Below, piece after piece: positions 37,655 to 51,200 of a stretch of 64,000 nucleotides of DNA. The DNA lies in NCBI RefSeq assembly GCF_003589595.1, contig NW_020653726.1, positions 15,510,521 through 15,574,520 on the forward strand, written 5' to 3'. Origin of the DNA: Hyposmocoma kahamanoa (taxonomy: Eukaryota; Arthropoda; Insecta; Lepidoptera; Cosmopterigidae). Position 1 is the stretch's first letter. The number at the start of each line of letters is the position of its first letter. Made by a program: the position numbers and the translations under genes. The notes beneath the pieces were generated by a model. It was not told where the DNA came from. It worked only from the letters and a program-made list of their open reading frames with translations, and ran no database searches.

Positions 37655-38215
37655 TTAGTCAGCCGACGGCGGTATGTGTGGCAGTGAATGTTGGAGTTAG
37701 GCAGAAGAAGTACGAAAGTAGAATTGATATGTAGTAGAAATGAGAGCTTTTGAGAAGTATGGCTGGAGTGACTCTAATGGATTAGAGAGCGTTGCGGTGT
37801 GTTAGAATATGTAGTGATAAAGATAGACAAAGGGATGCTTAGATGGTTCGTATATGTTGAGAGAATGAATGAAAGATGATTGACGAAACAGAGTTATAAG
37901 GCGAGTGTGAGCGGGCAAGTTGGTAAGGGCCTAAACGACTAAATTGAGGCTGATTTTAATTGAAACTGTGATCCGATTTGAAATCTAAAAAGTTTTCGAT
38001 CGGCCAGCTGTGAACTCGGGAGAAACGCAATTTCCGATCGGAAGAGAGAACGATTTGAATTAAAATCAGCCTGCAGGTCAAAAGTACCCTTAATCGAGGA
38101 ACGTGTATGATAACACTATTGATGCGTGTTGATGATGTGAAAGATGTGTGTCAGGACCGTAGCAAGTGGAAGACTGTTCTCCGTGCCTACTCCGATGGGA
38201 AAAAGACGTGAAGTA
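37655..38215 (+). mobile_element. RTE-like LINE C-terminal fragment, interrupted
   Basis: In broken frames it encodes MRAFEKYGWSDSN..., LRWF-like and, at the end, VKDVCQDRSKWKTVLRAYSD, then GKKT and a stop. This is the usual end of insect RTE-type ORFs. A small inverted-repeat element is inserted at 37947-38072. Confidence 0.65.
37947..38072. mobile_element. Small MITE with 15-bp perfect ends
   Basis: It starts AGGCTGATTTTAATT and ends AATTAAAATCAGCCT. It contains GATCGGCCAGCTGTGAA, shared with a larger relative at 48097-48330 (GATCGGTCAGTTGTGAA). Confidence 0.7.
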
Positions 38216-38811
38216 TGTGTGTTAACATTAAAAATGATCATATACACACTGTTATGAACGAATTAATGAAATATTCTTTGTTGCACATTAAAAATTGTAA
38301 TGACGACACAGAACAGTAATTTCGTCCAGATTATCTTAGGATAATCATTTATGAGCTGGAAAGGTAGGTGCAACCAAGGAATATCTTCTAATAGAAGTGT
38401 TTTAAATAAATACTCTCGGGACTCATTAATAAAATAAATACACAAATAATAATAATAATAATGACCCATTTTAATTCAAAAGTAATCGTTTAGGTCATAG
38501 GCTCTCGCCTCTAGTTTAAAATAGATAGGTAAAAAAAAATACATACATTAGTAAAATGTATACATATATATAATAATATGGGTCTAATACTAAGATGTAC
38601 TTACTTTTATAGGATAATAAAATAAATAATAAATATTAATAATAATAAATAAATAAACAGAAAATAATAGCATATTGTTATAATTTTCCCATGTTAAAAA
38701 GGTAATACTTTGTAGTTAAGGAAATTTTCCTTTGTTTTGAATGGAGTACTTATATTTTATTAGAATATAAAATGTCAGGTGACAACGAAACTTGGATACA
38801 AGAATTACGTG
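38216..38811. other. Upstream region of the MDH-like gene
   Basis: AT-rich with TAA-type simple repeats near 38448-38462 and 38625-38660. A promoter cannot be placed by eye. Confidence 0.35.
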
Positions 38812-38886
38812 ATGTCAGATGCGCTAGCGCAGATGGAGATGTACTGTGAATCCCTCAAGTGTGCAGCGCCTATTCGCAAGAGAAAG
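38812..38886 (+). CDS. MDH-like exon 1 (N-terminal extension, start uncertain)
   Basis: The first in-frame ATG is at 38812 and gives MSDALAQMEMYCESLKCAAP ending IRKRK before donor GTATGT. The open frame reaches back to an AG at 38777-38778 that could be a splice acceptor, so coding may instead start at 38779 with an unseen upstream exon. There is no clear mitochondrial presequence. It is included because phase and splice sites fit the next exon. Confidence 0.5.
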
Positions 38887-41800
38887 GTATGTGGTCGCCT
38901 TATTTTTCTTGCTGTCCTTACAGGTATCGATTTATTATTAAAATATAGAAGGTGTAATTAGTTACGCCTTACACCAAACAAGCACCTATGTTTCGTTTTA
39001 ACTATCCTGGGGCCTTAGTGTAAGTTTTCAAATATGTAAACTTAACTATCGCATTTGCGTTACGATTTTAATATAAACCTTAAACATATGTAAATAAGAT
39101 CTAAATAAAAATCTTAACGCAAACGCGTTAGTTACGTTTGAATGATTAAAAATTTACACTCAGGCCTCCGATCCTACTTGACAAATCGTTGTGATTTTTA
39201 CCTCGCACGTATTTCTACGAGAACAGTATTTTTACCTACACTGTTGATAGATGGATAGATAAACCGTTTATTGTCTTGCAACACATACACAACAGTAAAT
39301 GGATTGAAAGGGGAACACACAGAAATTAAAATTATTCGAATAATAAGAAATTCGATTAAAAATGTGTAAAAAAAATAACCTAACGATCAACAGCTTGTGT
39401 GTTGCAGCAAGCCAAATATGTCGTGGCACAGTGCGAAATTTGCCCAAAATCGAAGCACTGGTTTTCCACCACCTACGAAGGCACCCTGTTGCGGTGCATC
39501 AAAAGCAAAAACATTGTGATACATGCACACCTAGTGTGCATATGTGTTAGTATCGACGTGAGTGTTATGTAGATAAAAAATATATAAAAAAATTACTAAC
39601 TTTAAAATATTAAGAAAAAATGATAAAATTGTAATACAATTGAGATTATAATTTGTTCTAACGCGCGTTTCATTCTCATATCTCCCAAGAGAGGCTCTTG
39701 AAATCTGTCCTTGACTTTTTTATGATACAATTACCCGATAATAGGTTTAGGTCCACCTCAGTTACCAACCCCAAGAAAAAGACCACAGAGGAATGTGAGG
39801 AACATCGGATAATTAACTTAAGCCCAAGTGCTTCAGATAGTCCTATCTATCATACGCAGCCGTTTGAGATTAAAAAAACAATTCATTATTTTGCAGAAGT
39901 CCATGTTAATAAACAAATAAATAAAAAACGCACACTCTCATAGCCCCGCACTAGGAAAAGCCTGTGTCGCGGGTGCCATGGCACTCACATAGAACATCAC
40001 AAATTACACCCAAACCCAGGAGATAAATAAATGTATGCCATACAAATCTGCGTGTCAGACTTGCATAGTATCCGATCGGTCACATAGACACTTCAACATG
40101 GAAGATAAGGAATAAATATGTAACTAAATTATTTTGCCACTCCGCGAAATGCGTGATAGAATGTTTGTGTAAAGATAGGGCTAATGGCTAAACTAATTTA
40201 ATTTTGTATCCGCGTTAGTTTGTGTCTTTAATTTGGTAGGTGACAGTTTATGGCGCAGGGAGCGACGTCGGGCGCATCGTGACACTATGTCTCAAGATGC
40301 AAAGTGCAGTAAAACAACTGTCTTTGTACGACGATGTAGCTAAGCACCACGTGATCGGCGTAGCTAACGACATCGCACACATCGACACTAACTGCGCTGT
40401 TGATGCATACCAAGGCCGCACATATCTTAAAAAAGCTTTAACTGTAAGTATGAAAAGTCAGTTTGTACACGCATTTAATAACTTTGTTTATTTTAATTGT
40501 TTTTTAATCAATTATTTTTTGTGAAATGACTCCACTAGTTTGTTATAATTATTAATACAAAGATCGAATACACAAAAAATTCCTTCGATCCGGCCGGATT
40601 CGAGCCGACGTCTTCTAGTAAACCGTGCCAGATGCTATGTCAACTAAGCCACGGAACGAACCAGCGGATCTTACGAATTTTTCTGTGTTTGTTATCGGAT
40701 CTTTGTATCTGGTTTTTAACGACTTTTTAGCCGTAGCGCCACCTGGCTAGAGATGTCGCTATTCACTGTCATTAAGTGTTTTATTGAATGTCAGGATGTT
40801 TCGCCGTGATGATAATCAATAATTTTTTTGTGAAATTACTCCACTAGTTTGTTATAATTATTAATACAACGATCGAATACTTGGAAATAAACCCTTCGAT
40901 CCGGCTGGATTGGAACCGGCCTTCTAGCAAACCGTTTGTTTATTTAATCAGCAAATTTTGTAGGTTTACTGCATTATTTCAATTGTAGAAAACATTGGTG
41001 TTAGAACAGCAACAACGGTCTACAATGCTTACGCTCATGCTTGGCTAAGCTATGGTAACACTTTGTGGGGAAATAGCACAAATGCCTTGCGTTTTTTCAT
41101 TTTAATGTTTTCTAAATGCAAGTTAGTCGTTTTACCTCTCTAGTGTCGATGTTATTTTATTTTATTTATTTATTTCTATAAACTTTAAAAATATTACATA
41201 CAATGGTTTCTTTACACCCGTAAACCTATATTGGTTTGTCTGGGTGCTGCACAATCCTCTTATTAATAATACAAAATAACTTATTTTAAGCACGAGTATA
41301 AAATTTACACAACACTGATATTATGTATGTTATCGTCTCCTATCATTTTTTTTGTCGGTAGCAAAAGAAAACAAAACAACTAATATCGCCATTCGCAACA
41401 CAAAAACCCGTTCCTGGACTCGCTTGATATTGACCAAGCCCGTAATCATACAGCGTGCTCCAACTTACCATACAAATTAACTATCTAAATGACTAAATTT
41501 TTTTTTAAATCATTTTTAATTAAATGTTTTAGATTTATGTTGATTTTATGATTTATGTTATGTATACATAAACGTATAAAAGGCTTCAGTGGCTCCCTAT
41601 TAAGTTGCGCCGTGAGGAGCACGCTTCTTTTTTCAGCTTGCTCTATAATGTTCTATACGACACTCGTATTCTGCCATACCTTAAGGATCGTTTTCGCTTC
41701 CTCGGGTGTGATCACAACCGTGAACTAAAGTCTCAAATGGATAACCTACTGAAGCTTCCTTTCATTCGCTCTGAGTATTACAAAGATTCCTTACGATTAC

Positions 41801-42244
41801 GGCTGCAAAATTGTGGAACGATCTCCTATTTGAAATCCGACATTCTAAGTCTCTACCTATTTTCAAAACCGGATTGCGTAAATATCTTCTAAGACGGTCC
41901 TGGTCTGCAGCGTGTGTGTATTTATTAGTAAGTATAAGTTTATTTAGGTATATACACATTATATGTATATGTATATATTTATGTACGTATTAAATATTTG
42001 ATAAATTACTCTTGTGTTTTTATTGCATTTATTTATTTTGTATTTTTTTAATTCTCTTTTTTAATTTATACAATTGATTTTTATTTGTAAAATTGGCACA
42101 CTACGTCTCCCGCTCCGGTTAGCTTTCCTCTAACTCAAAGGTTATCTGGAAGAGATCGCTCTTAGCGATAAGACCGCCTTTGCCCACATTACTTTTAAGT
42201 TGTTTATGTACTATTCTTGTTCTTGTGAGTGAGCAATAAAGTGT

Positions 42245-42279
<35 letters not shown>

Positions 42280-45200
42280 ATTATACTAGTTACAATTCAT
42301 TGAAGGAACTTCGTAAAGAGATAAATTAGCATGTCTGCGTTTTGATGGCATTGAACCTGACTAAATTGCCATTGCCCCAATCAGAGGCAGCCTCGATTTT
42401 AAACCTTTCATTGAACACTAATTTGTCTACAACTACTTGTCGCCTTTGGTGTCTCCAGGTCACCTACCGGATATAATCAAAGTTAGGTTTAGAGATTTTA
42501 TTTCTCATTAAGAATTTCCGTTCATTTAACATGAGAAAGAATAAAATGAGTGCAGTTGAACTGTCGAACGACAAAGATTAAGTATTAAAATTGTTTTATG
42601 TTTAGTGGGTTGTTGATAATTTAAATGAGAATGAGAGACATAATAGATTAATTGTCTATACATCCTCAAATGGCGTTGGTTGATTCTGCATAACAGTGAA
42701 AATGTTGAATTTATCACTTTGGAAAAAAATATACCGCACTGTTAGTACTAAATAATAATAAAATTAATAGTATATTAACTCAAAAAATGTATTCTTTCAG
42801 AATCGATAAAAAACGACTTGCTTACTTGGCGTGAAATTTTTTTTTATTGTATGTATAGGTTAAACTTTTTAAGAGACATCTAAACAATTTCCTACTATCA
42901 AATATATTTAAAATGAAAAAGGAAAAAATAAATTAATATTTTTGAGAGAGTTTTATCTAGAACTAAGTAACAAAAAGTTTGCCCCATTTTGAGTTAAGTA
43001 TATATAATTAATTGTTTCTTATAATATTCTAACGACAGTTTTATTGACGTGTATAGAAACAAATTTTACGTCCAGCAATACTATAACCTTGATTTTCACA
43101 TGTTTTGAGTTAGAACACTATTATAATAGCAGTGCGATATAGTAAAATTGATACACACTGGATATGCACTGATTACTATTTGGTGTGAAAATGCGATTTC
43201 GAGAAATTTTTACGATAGAAAAAAAAACATAAACTTACCTAGAAATTTTACAAGAAAACCGCTGTATTCAATAGAATGAACTGAATAGAACACGATTTTT
43301 CGAATGGCTTTAATTTTCTTTGTGAAAAAAATAAATTCTGAAACAAAGCCTGAAGACCCAAGCAAAATGAACCGTTTAACGAGAAAAATTTGAATTCGTG
43401 CTAAGGTAGTATGAACTCTTAATGAGAAACTTTAGCATCAACAGACTGCAGAGAAGCCATGGTTAGTTGAAAGTATACATGGAGAGGGATATTTACATAT
43501 TGAATTTGTATGTGATAAGCCAGCAGTCGTAAGAGTAAAAAGATGCATATTATACTCGTATAGCTATATGATCTCTACCGTACTTATTGATTGAAAAGTT
43601 AGGGCAGTTACGAACCTTCATTGTTTTTCCTTTGCAGGATGCTGACGTAGTGGTGATTTGCGGTGGACGTTACGTAATGCCTCCCTGCTGCAATATTTTG
43701 GACCGGGACCTGTTCTTCCAGAACTTGCAACACGTGCGCACCGCCGTTATTGGCTGCGCTATGTTTGCGCCAAACGCATTGATCGCCGTTCAAACGCCAC
43801 CTGTCGACTGCAACTTCACACTTTGCAAATACGTGAGTTTTTAATTTTATTCACCTATTATTCATTATGAGTACATTATTGCAACGATATTAACAGTAAA
43901 CACGGGAGAAACAAACAAAACTAAAACAAAGCTGTTACATGGTGCTGCCTCCGTGGCCGAACGGTAACTGCTGCTGGCTGACTGCGGCTGATCTACCACG
44001 GAGAGGTCCCGGTTTCGATCCCGGGTCGGGTGAAGTATATGTATGGCCTACATTAATTTATCTCGTGAATTTGGATGAAATTTCTGGTTGCTTATGTACA
44101 CCACCTATATATACACATACATGCACACCCTGTGATATGAGTGAAGCACGGACTCGAGTGCAAACAATACATACATACATACATAGCGTGTGTGTAAAAG
44201 TATAATACATATATAACGTATGATAGTGCGGGGCTATGAGTGTTTGCGTGTGTGCGTTATAGTATAATACGATAAGTATGATAACTACATTCATAAGCAA
44301 CCAGCGCCAGCGCTATGCAACGCGAATGCATAGTGAAATTATGCGAATGTGTGCATCTGTACACGACATGCAACTCCATACAAACTGCGCTGCTACATTT
44401 GTGGGGAGCTACCATACTTATTTATATATGGGTTTCTATGGTCTCGTTTCTTTTGGATCGCATAGATAACTATTCTATGTATCTATCTAATTGAGGTCAG
44501 TTAGATTAATTCGCCCGAAGTTCCTCAATTTGAACATGTATATTTATTTATGCTTTCGCTCATTAACAGCTATGATAATAGTTCAGTATAGGCAATAAAT
44601 TAAATGTGTTTGAAATCTTGTGAACTAGAACTAGGACTGTATGAAACTAAAACGAGAAAATAATAAGACATTCAATAGATGTTTAATACTGCTGCTGTGC
44701 TGCGTACAAGTTTTAGTAGCACCCTGAAAATGTTTGCTGCTAAGCTCGATGCGCCGCGATGCTGCGTTACTTCATTCAGGTTTTGGTGAGGTGTTGTGAC
44801 AGTGCGCTCCTCGAGCGACTCGTACACATCGTGTTTTGGTCATCGTACACAACGTGTTTTGGTCGATTATGTACTTACTAACAATAGTCTCATGATTAAA
44901 TTATTAGTATTTTTTTGTTTTATTAACACGTCGACCCAAGACGTCTTAATAAATGATTTATTATTATTAGTAATAAAAATTTTGTGAAGCGAGAGCAAAA
45001 ACAAGTCGTTAGCACTGTTATACGTATAATCTGCAAAGCCTTGAGACACAGAAATTAAAATCGATGTTTGTTTGCTTGCTCACCTTTTGCTTTGGGGTAA
45101 TGACGCCGATATCAATAGAATCTTTGTCCTGCAGAAATGTGCGGTTGGGGCAATTTATAATCTGGCCCCAGAGTACCTTTGAGAGATAAGTTTCAGAAAA

Positions 45201-48200
45201 TTAATATTCTTACACTAGTGTCACAGTACATTTATGAAAATGTAATTTATGTTCAGAGGAATAGTAATTTCTTTATGAAAAACAGTGACAGACTTAACAT
45301 TAATCCGAGGAATAGCATAAACTAGCTGGCTTGGTCTCGTCTTCACAAAGTCACAAATTCATTTAAGGGACAATGTATACGTTTCTATAACAAGATTCCG
45401 GTTGATATACAACATTTGCCATTCACAAGCATTGACTTACAAATAAATGGACGACGGGTCTAATACAAAAACCACGAAAAAAATGTCCCAAGTCAACCTA
45501 TTTAAACGTAGTGACATGTAAAGGAATATGAAAAAGCTAAAACGTTGAATTTAAATTGTAATGTCAGCGCAGTACTGTCTAACTTTGCTTGCTTCGCTGT
45601 CAGTCGAACAAACGAAGACTAAAGCGTGAATGACGCTCTGTATTCGATTTTAACGCCCTATAAGTTCGGACATTTTCAGCGCGGACCCGACGTCCTAATA
45701 TAATTGTAAGTCAATGCTCACAAGGCTTTATACTATAGTGAAATCAAAACTTTATACTAAAGGTTATTATACAACTTCTGCGTACTTGGATAACAAAAAT
45801 CCCTGGTAGTAACCCGTTTGGCTCATGGAGGTAGTCTCGATCTCTGAGGTTTGAAAACAAAAAAATATATTGTAAATGTTGAATGTGTACAATTGTTATT
45901 TACAAAGAGCAACCCCTAGAGTTTCTTGCTCAATCTTCTCAGGTGAATCTGCCTTACGAATGAGTGGTAAAGTTTAACCAATGTGACGATTTCAAGTATA
46001 ATAATGCTTACTATGCTGATGATAATCATGTTAAACAAAATTGTCTAGATTCTGGACCAATATCACATTTACAATCCAAAGAAGCTGTTGGGCGTAAACG
46101 CTGTGAACTCCATGAGGGCAGGTCAAATGCTCGCTACGAAGGCGAATATCCAGGCCGGGGACGCACATGTTCCTATCGTCGGCGGCACAGGCCGAGTTAC
46201 AAGGGTACCTGTTTATTCTGGGACCACCTATTTTCATTGCGTATCACCCGTAAGTACCTTTATGGAATATTCGGCATTCTTTGAGCGATGTCACACCGAG
46301 TGCCATATGAGCAATGCGTTGTAGCAACGTTATGCGCGCCGCTTACTTACGCATTGCAGCACCAGCGTCTCCTGGTCCTTTGTCCGATGAGTACGCGTTT
46401 CGCCGCCATGCGCCATTTCAACGCATGTCGTTCTAATTTATACGCTTCGCTCTTACTTAACTTGACTCTGAATTACATAATTAATGAGAATAAATTAAAT
46501 TATTTCTGTTTACAAGTAGATACCATTTCTTCGGGACATCTCTGACTAAATTATAAGCCCAATTTACGGTCAGCAGCGTCTCTCTGCGTGAAGATATGTA
46601 GGTTGATTGCGATCGCTAATTTGCCTGCTGAACCAGGGGGTCTACTTCCGTTCTAATTCCGATATCCGTGCAAAAGCGCGAAACTATTACTGTCAAATAA
46701 GTAACCAAAAGACAATGTTATAAGCATGTTATAAGTATGAAGATTAATTCGCGTCATGCGTCTTTTAATTTGCCCCCGAGAACTAGAGAGAGTAGACCCC
46801 TGGAGGAGTAATTTTCAGTTTCTCTACACAGTTTCGGTGGCAATTTTTATTATTTAAGAATTCAAGTATGTTATCGTGAAATATTCAATACTATTTAAGT
46901 ATACTACACTCGAATAATAACCAATACTTCCATGATAATATATTCTAGAATATTTAAATAATAATTAAGAATTGCCACCGAAATTAGGTAGAGAAAACTA
47001 ACCGGTTCGAGTTCTACTCGCGAATCGCGGTTGTTCTGTCACACACCGAATCGAGTTAACTCGAGTTGCAACTCGAGTTAGCAGTCACGTCAACTCGAGT
47101 AACTCGAGTTGAAAAAAATACAACTCATCCCATGGCTAATATACATATTGATGTTATTTGTTTTACAGGAGGATTATGACTGTATGATCCGTCTAGTCCG
47201 TGAGGCAGACGACTTGATCTGTTGCGTCAAGTGTAACAACGAACAGGGCCATCTATCCATTGGATATGCCACCGCTCGATTTGCCACCAATTGCCTCAAA
47301 GGTTTCTTTCATCGTATACTTCCTTTACCTATGTATTCTATGCAGCGACTAGACGAAAGAAATAAAGATAATGCATGATTAGTGTTGTGTATAATACAAC
47401 AATATAATTTCATCGAGTATATAACCAGAAATAGAGACGAAATCTCGTCAGGTAAATGGGCCTTATATTAGTTTTGAATATCAACTGTCGTTTGCGCTGA
47501 AATCACAAATTAGAAAACTGACATAGTACAGTCTATATGTCTCCGTATATTAAAAAAATGTTCTGTATTTATTGTAATAAAGATAATATCTCTAACAATA
47601 CAACAAACAGTCCCCTGTTCCATTCGGTGGTGTGGGAAAAATAGCAAAACATCTAATTGCAAAACAAACAGAATCACATTTCATCGGTAATTAAATAAGC
47701 TTAACTTAGCTTAAGTAAAACAATTGACGACACGCGTCAATGATTTGGCAGATTAGTTTTCAAACAAATTAAATGACATTTCGTCTCTATTTCTGGTTAT
47801 ATACTCGATGTATAATTTATTATTCGAAAATTCTGGTACGTAAAAAGGCAACTTTGTTACTAAGTAGAAGAGTCCTGACAGCCTAATTAATGATTGTATG
47901 TATGGTAGAATAGTACATATGCATTTATTGCAATGCTACAACACAAACATTCAGAAGAAAAAAAAAGGCAAATATAGTATTGTAGAATACGAATATATTT
48001 TGTGGTAACGTGTGTGCTGTTTGCAATAGTATCTCATATCTCAGTAGCAGTAGAGCTTCTTGTGAAAGAGTTCGTCTAGGGAAGTACTGCCACCTTCAGG
48101 TTGATTTTAATTCAAATTGTAATCCATCCGAGTCTCGAAATCAGATGGGTTTTCGAGCGGGAAGATGAACTTGATTCCTACTACGTCTTTCTAATTTGTG

Positions 48201-51200
48201 AGTTAAATCAACTATTGTTTCGATTTGAAATGTCAAGTTTCCGATCGGTCAGTTGTGAATCGCAATTATGCGCCTCGAATCGAAAGAAACGTAGGTTCCG
48301 AGCGGGAGAGGCAATCAAAATCAAGCTGCTTATCTATTCCTGCTGCCAAGCAGTAATATCAGCGTCACTGCGTTCCGATTTTAAAGGGTAAGCGTGTTGG
48401 TGAAATTACAGGCACATGGGACTTATCAACTTATGTCTCAGAGTGGCGGGCGCAGTGGCAGTGCCCCTCAGATCTTTGCGATTTAAAGCTCTGAGTGGCA
48501 CTGCAATTGTTATGGGCATGCATGCATGTAGCTTCATCAGGCGCGCGACTTGATATTATAAAAAAAATCTCTCTCAATTATTTATTTATTTCTATTTATT
48601 CATTTACATCAGGCGACATTGATCTATATTATTTATAACTCAAGGACTAATATTATTAATTATTGAAAATAATATTGTATTATATAACTAAGGTATTGCA
48701 TACCGTACTTGTTAAAGACTCTTTTCACGACTTAACGCACTTTGTTACGGTTTAATAAGTTTTAAAATTACTACCTATTAAAATTACTACCTATTTGGTT
48801 GTCCCACTCCGCACAGTATTTTTCAATACGTAGTCTATTCGCGAACCTTTTAACCTAATTGGTTTTGGTGTCTCTTGTCGGTTTTCTGGTAGCTTCAGGG
48901 CGCATTTATTTGACACGAATTTCACCGCGCTCACCCGACGCGGTCACCGCGCGGTAGCCGAGCGGAGTCCGCGTTGCCGCCGTGCAGCGACTTCGTGCGT
49001 TTAACTGTCATGGCAAAATACGCTCTATTTGTTTAGCTTTTACGTTTTAACTTAAGTGAGCGTTCCGGGCAAGCGGGCGAGTCTGGCTTGAATTTGGATT
49101 TGAATTATTAAGAGGAGTTTAAATAGAATTCAGATTCGCAATTAATGTATATGAAGGCGTGATAGGTAACTGGGCGGCCGCGCGAAAGCTTTCGCTTCGT
49201 GTAACTGGGCGCTTAAGGCTTAGCCCAGTACAAAAATCTGCAACAAGCTTATAGAAAATTCGTAAGATTTGCTGGCTCGATCCGTAGTTTAGTTGGCAAA
49301 GCGATAGCCACGTTGAGGCAACAGTCGCTGGTTCAAGCCCAGTGGGATCTAAGGAATTTTTCTTTGTTGGTTTGATCTTTGTATCAATAATAATAACTAA
49401 TTAGTTGTCAATTTTGGCCATATTATAAGTCTTAATTAACCCATTATACGACCCACTGCTTGGCACGGGTCTCCCCTCAGGCGAGGGTTTAGGCCATAGT
49501 CCGTCACGCTGGTTCAAAGTGGGTCGGAGTCTTCATACATTTTCCGTGGAGTAACCTTCTTCGTATTGCAGGTTTTCATTACGATGTTTTTCTTCACCGA
49601 AAGACTCGTGGTAAATTTAAAATTAAATTTCGACATCCGTCCGAAACAATTACCGTCAAGTAAGTAATACTCGACCAAAAAAGGCAGTGTTAAGTATGAA
49701 GCTTCATTCGCATAATGCGTTTTTTAATTTATTCTTTTTAACTTTTTTTTTTTTCTTCTTATTTTTTTTTATTTTTTTTTAACTTATTTGACTGTAATTG
49801 TCTCGGATGGATGTCGGAAGTGGAACGAGAGTACAGGGCCTGGATTCGAACTATTTCGAACCCACGGTCTCTGCTTGAGACGTGACAGGTCAAATCTACT
49901 TAAACCTAATTAGGTTACCACAGCATTACAAGTAACGATGACAAATTCTCCAGGTTTATACGAAAAGCCGACCATGGCAGAGAGTGCTCTGGTGGAGATA
50001 GAAGATCCGAGTAGCTGCTACGGCTTGAAGTACTGCTCAGTGCCTATCACCATCGGCGACACGGGAATTGTCAAGTACCATATACCCAAACTGAACCCAC
50101 CCGAATTGGAGCTTCTTAAAGATAGCCAGTTTGTTTTTAATCATTTTGTTTATAAACTTAACTAACTGCACCACGTTGGATTCGTATTGGTTCCGAATCC
50201 TAGAAACGGCAGTCCGAAATGTGACAGGGATCATTTTTAACCGACTTCAATAAGGAGGAGGTTCTTAATTCGGCTGTATGTTTTTTTTGTATGTAGGTTA
50301 CGCGATAACTCCGGTATTTGTGAACCGATTTTCATGATTCTTTTTTGTTGGAAAGGGGGTACTTCCATAGTGGTCCCATGTCATTTTGAAGGAAATCATC
50401 AACCTCTAAGGATGGCTGTTCACGCATGAAGATTCGTTTTTATAAATAGCGCCTAAGTTTTCTCCAGGAGCAATTATTTTAATGGTTGATTTTGCTATTT
50501 CTCCAATTCAAGGCGTTTTTCTCTCAATATTCTTTGAGTAGTGAGAACCGATTTTTATTATCTCCAGTGTCAAGTCCTGTATAGTGGCGATTCTAAGAAT
50601 ATTTCAATAAAACTTAGTAAATAGACGTAATTCCACGTACTTTTGAGGTCGGTTTTTTTAGTACTCTGTACTGAGATTATATATCTAGGTGTACTTAGTG
50701 CACAAGCGATATTGGAATTGCGTCCGAGTTTTCTAGATTTGTATAGTCTCGGGTTCGGAAGGAATACGAATCGAATGCAGTGTGCAAAGGCGCTTAGAGT
50801 AAAAACTTCGCATATTTCTTACCGAAAATCGAACCTGGGACTTTAACTTCAGCGTTCATAGTGCAAAAATAACATATGATGTAGTGTGAAAATGGCGACC
50901 TCTGTGGACCGTTTATTTGAAGTATTAAGTTAACAAATGCACCTATGGAAACACTACTGACATATTTACATTAGTTCCCAACGTTTTTGTACTTTATTTT
51001 TTCTGTTATTTTAAAAATCGATCAAAGTATTTCGTCACCCAGTTAAACATCTTTACAGCTGGGTGACGAAACACTTTCATAGATTTCTCATAGATGGCGC
51101 TACGGCTAAATAGTCGTTGAAAACCAAATACAAAGATCCAACAATAAGCACGTACGAAAATTTGTAAGGTCCGCTGGTTCGTTCCGTGGCTTAGTTGGCA

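Noticed and set aside
39362..39407. ATG upstream of exon 2 as the start of the MDH-like gene
   Set aside because: The ATG at 39362 is in another frame from the Rossmann exon, and a clear acceptor lies at 39406-39407.
43946..44030. Possible tRNA gene
   Set aside because: The tRNA-like head is joined to a body shared with 16200-16390 and 39930-40045. It is a SINE.
44160..44190. CRISPR-like short repeats
   Set aside because: The CATA run is a simple microsatellite at a SINE tail, without spacers.
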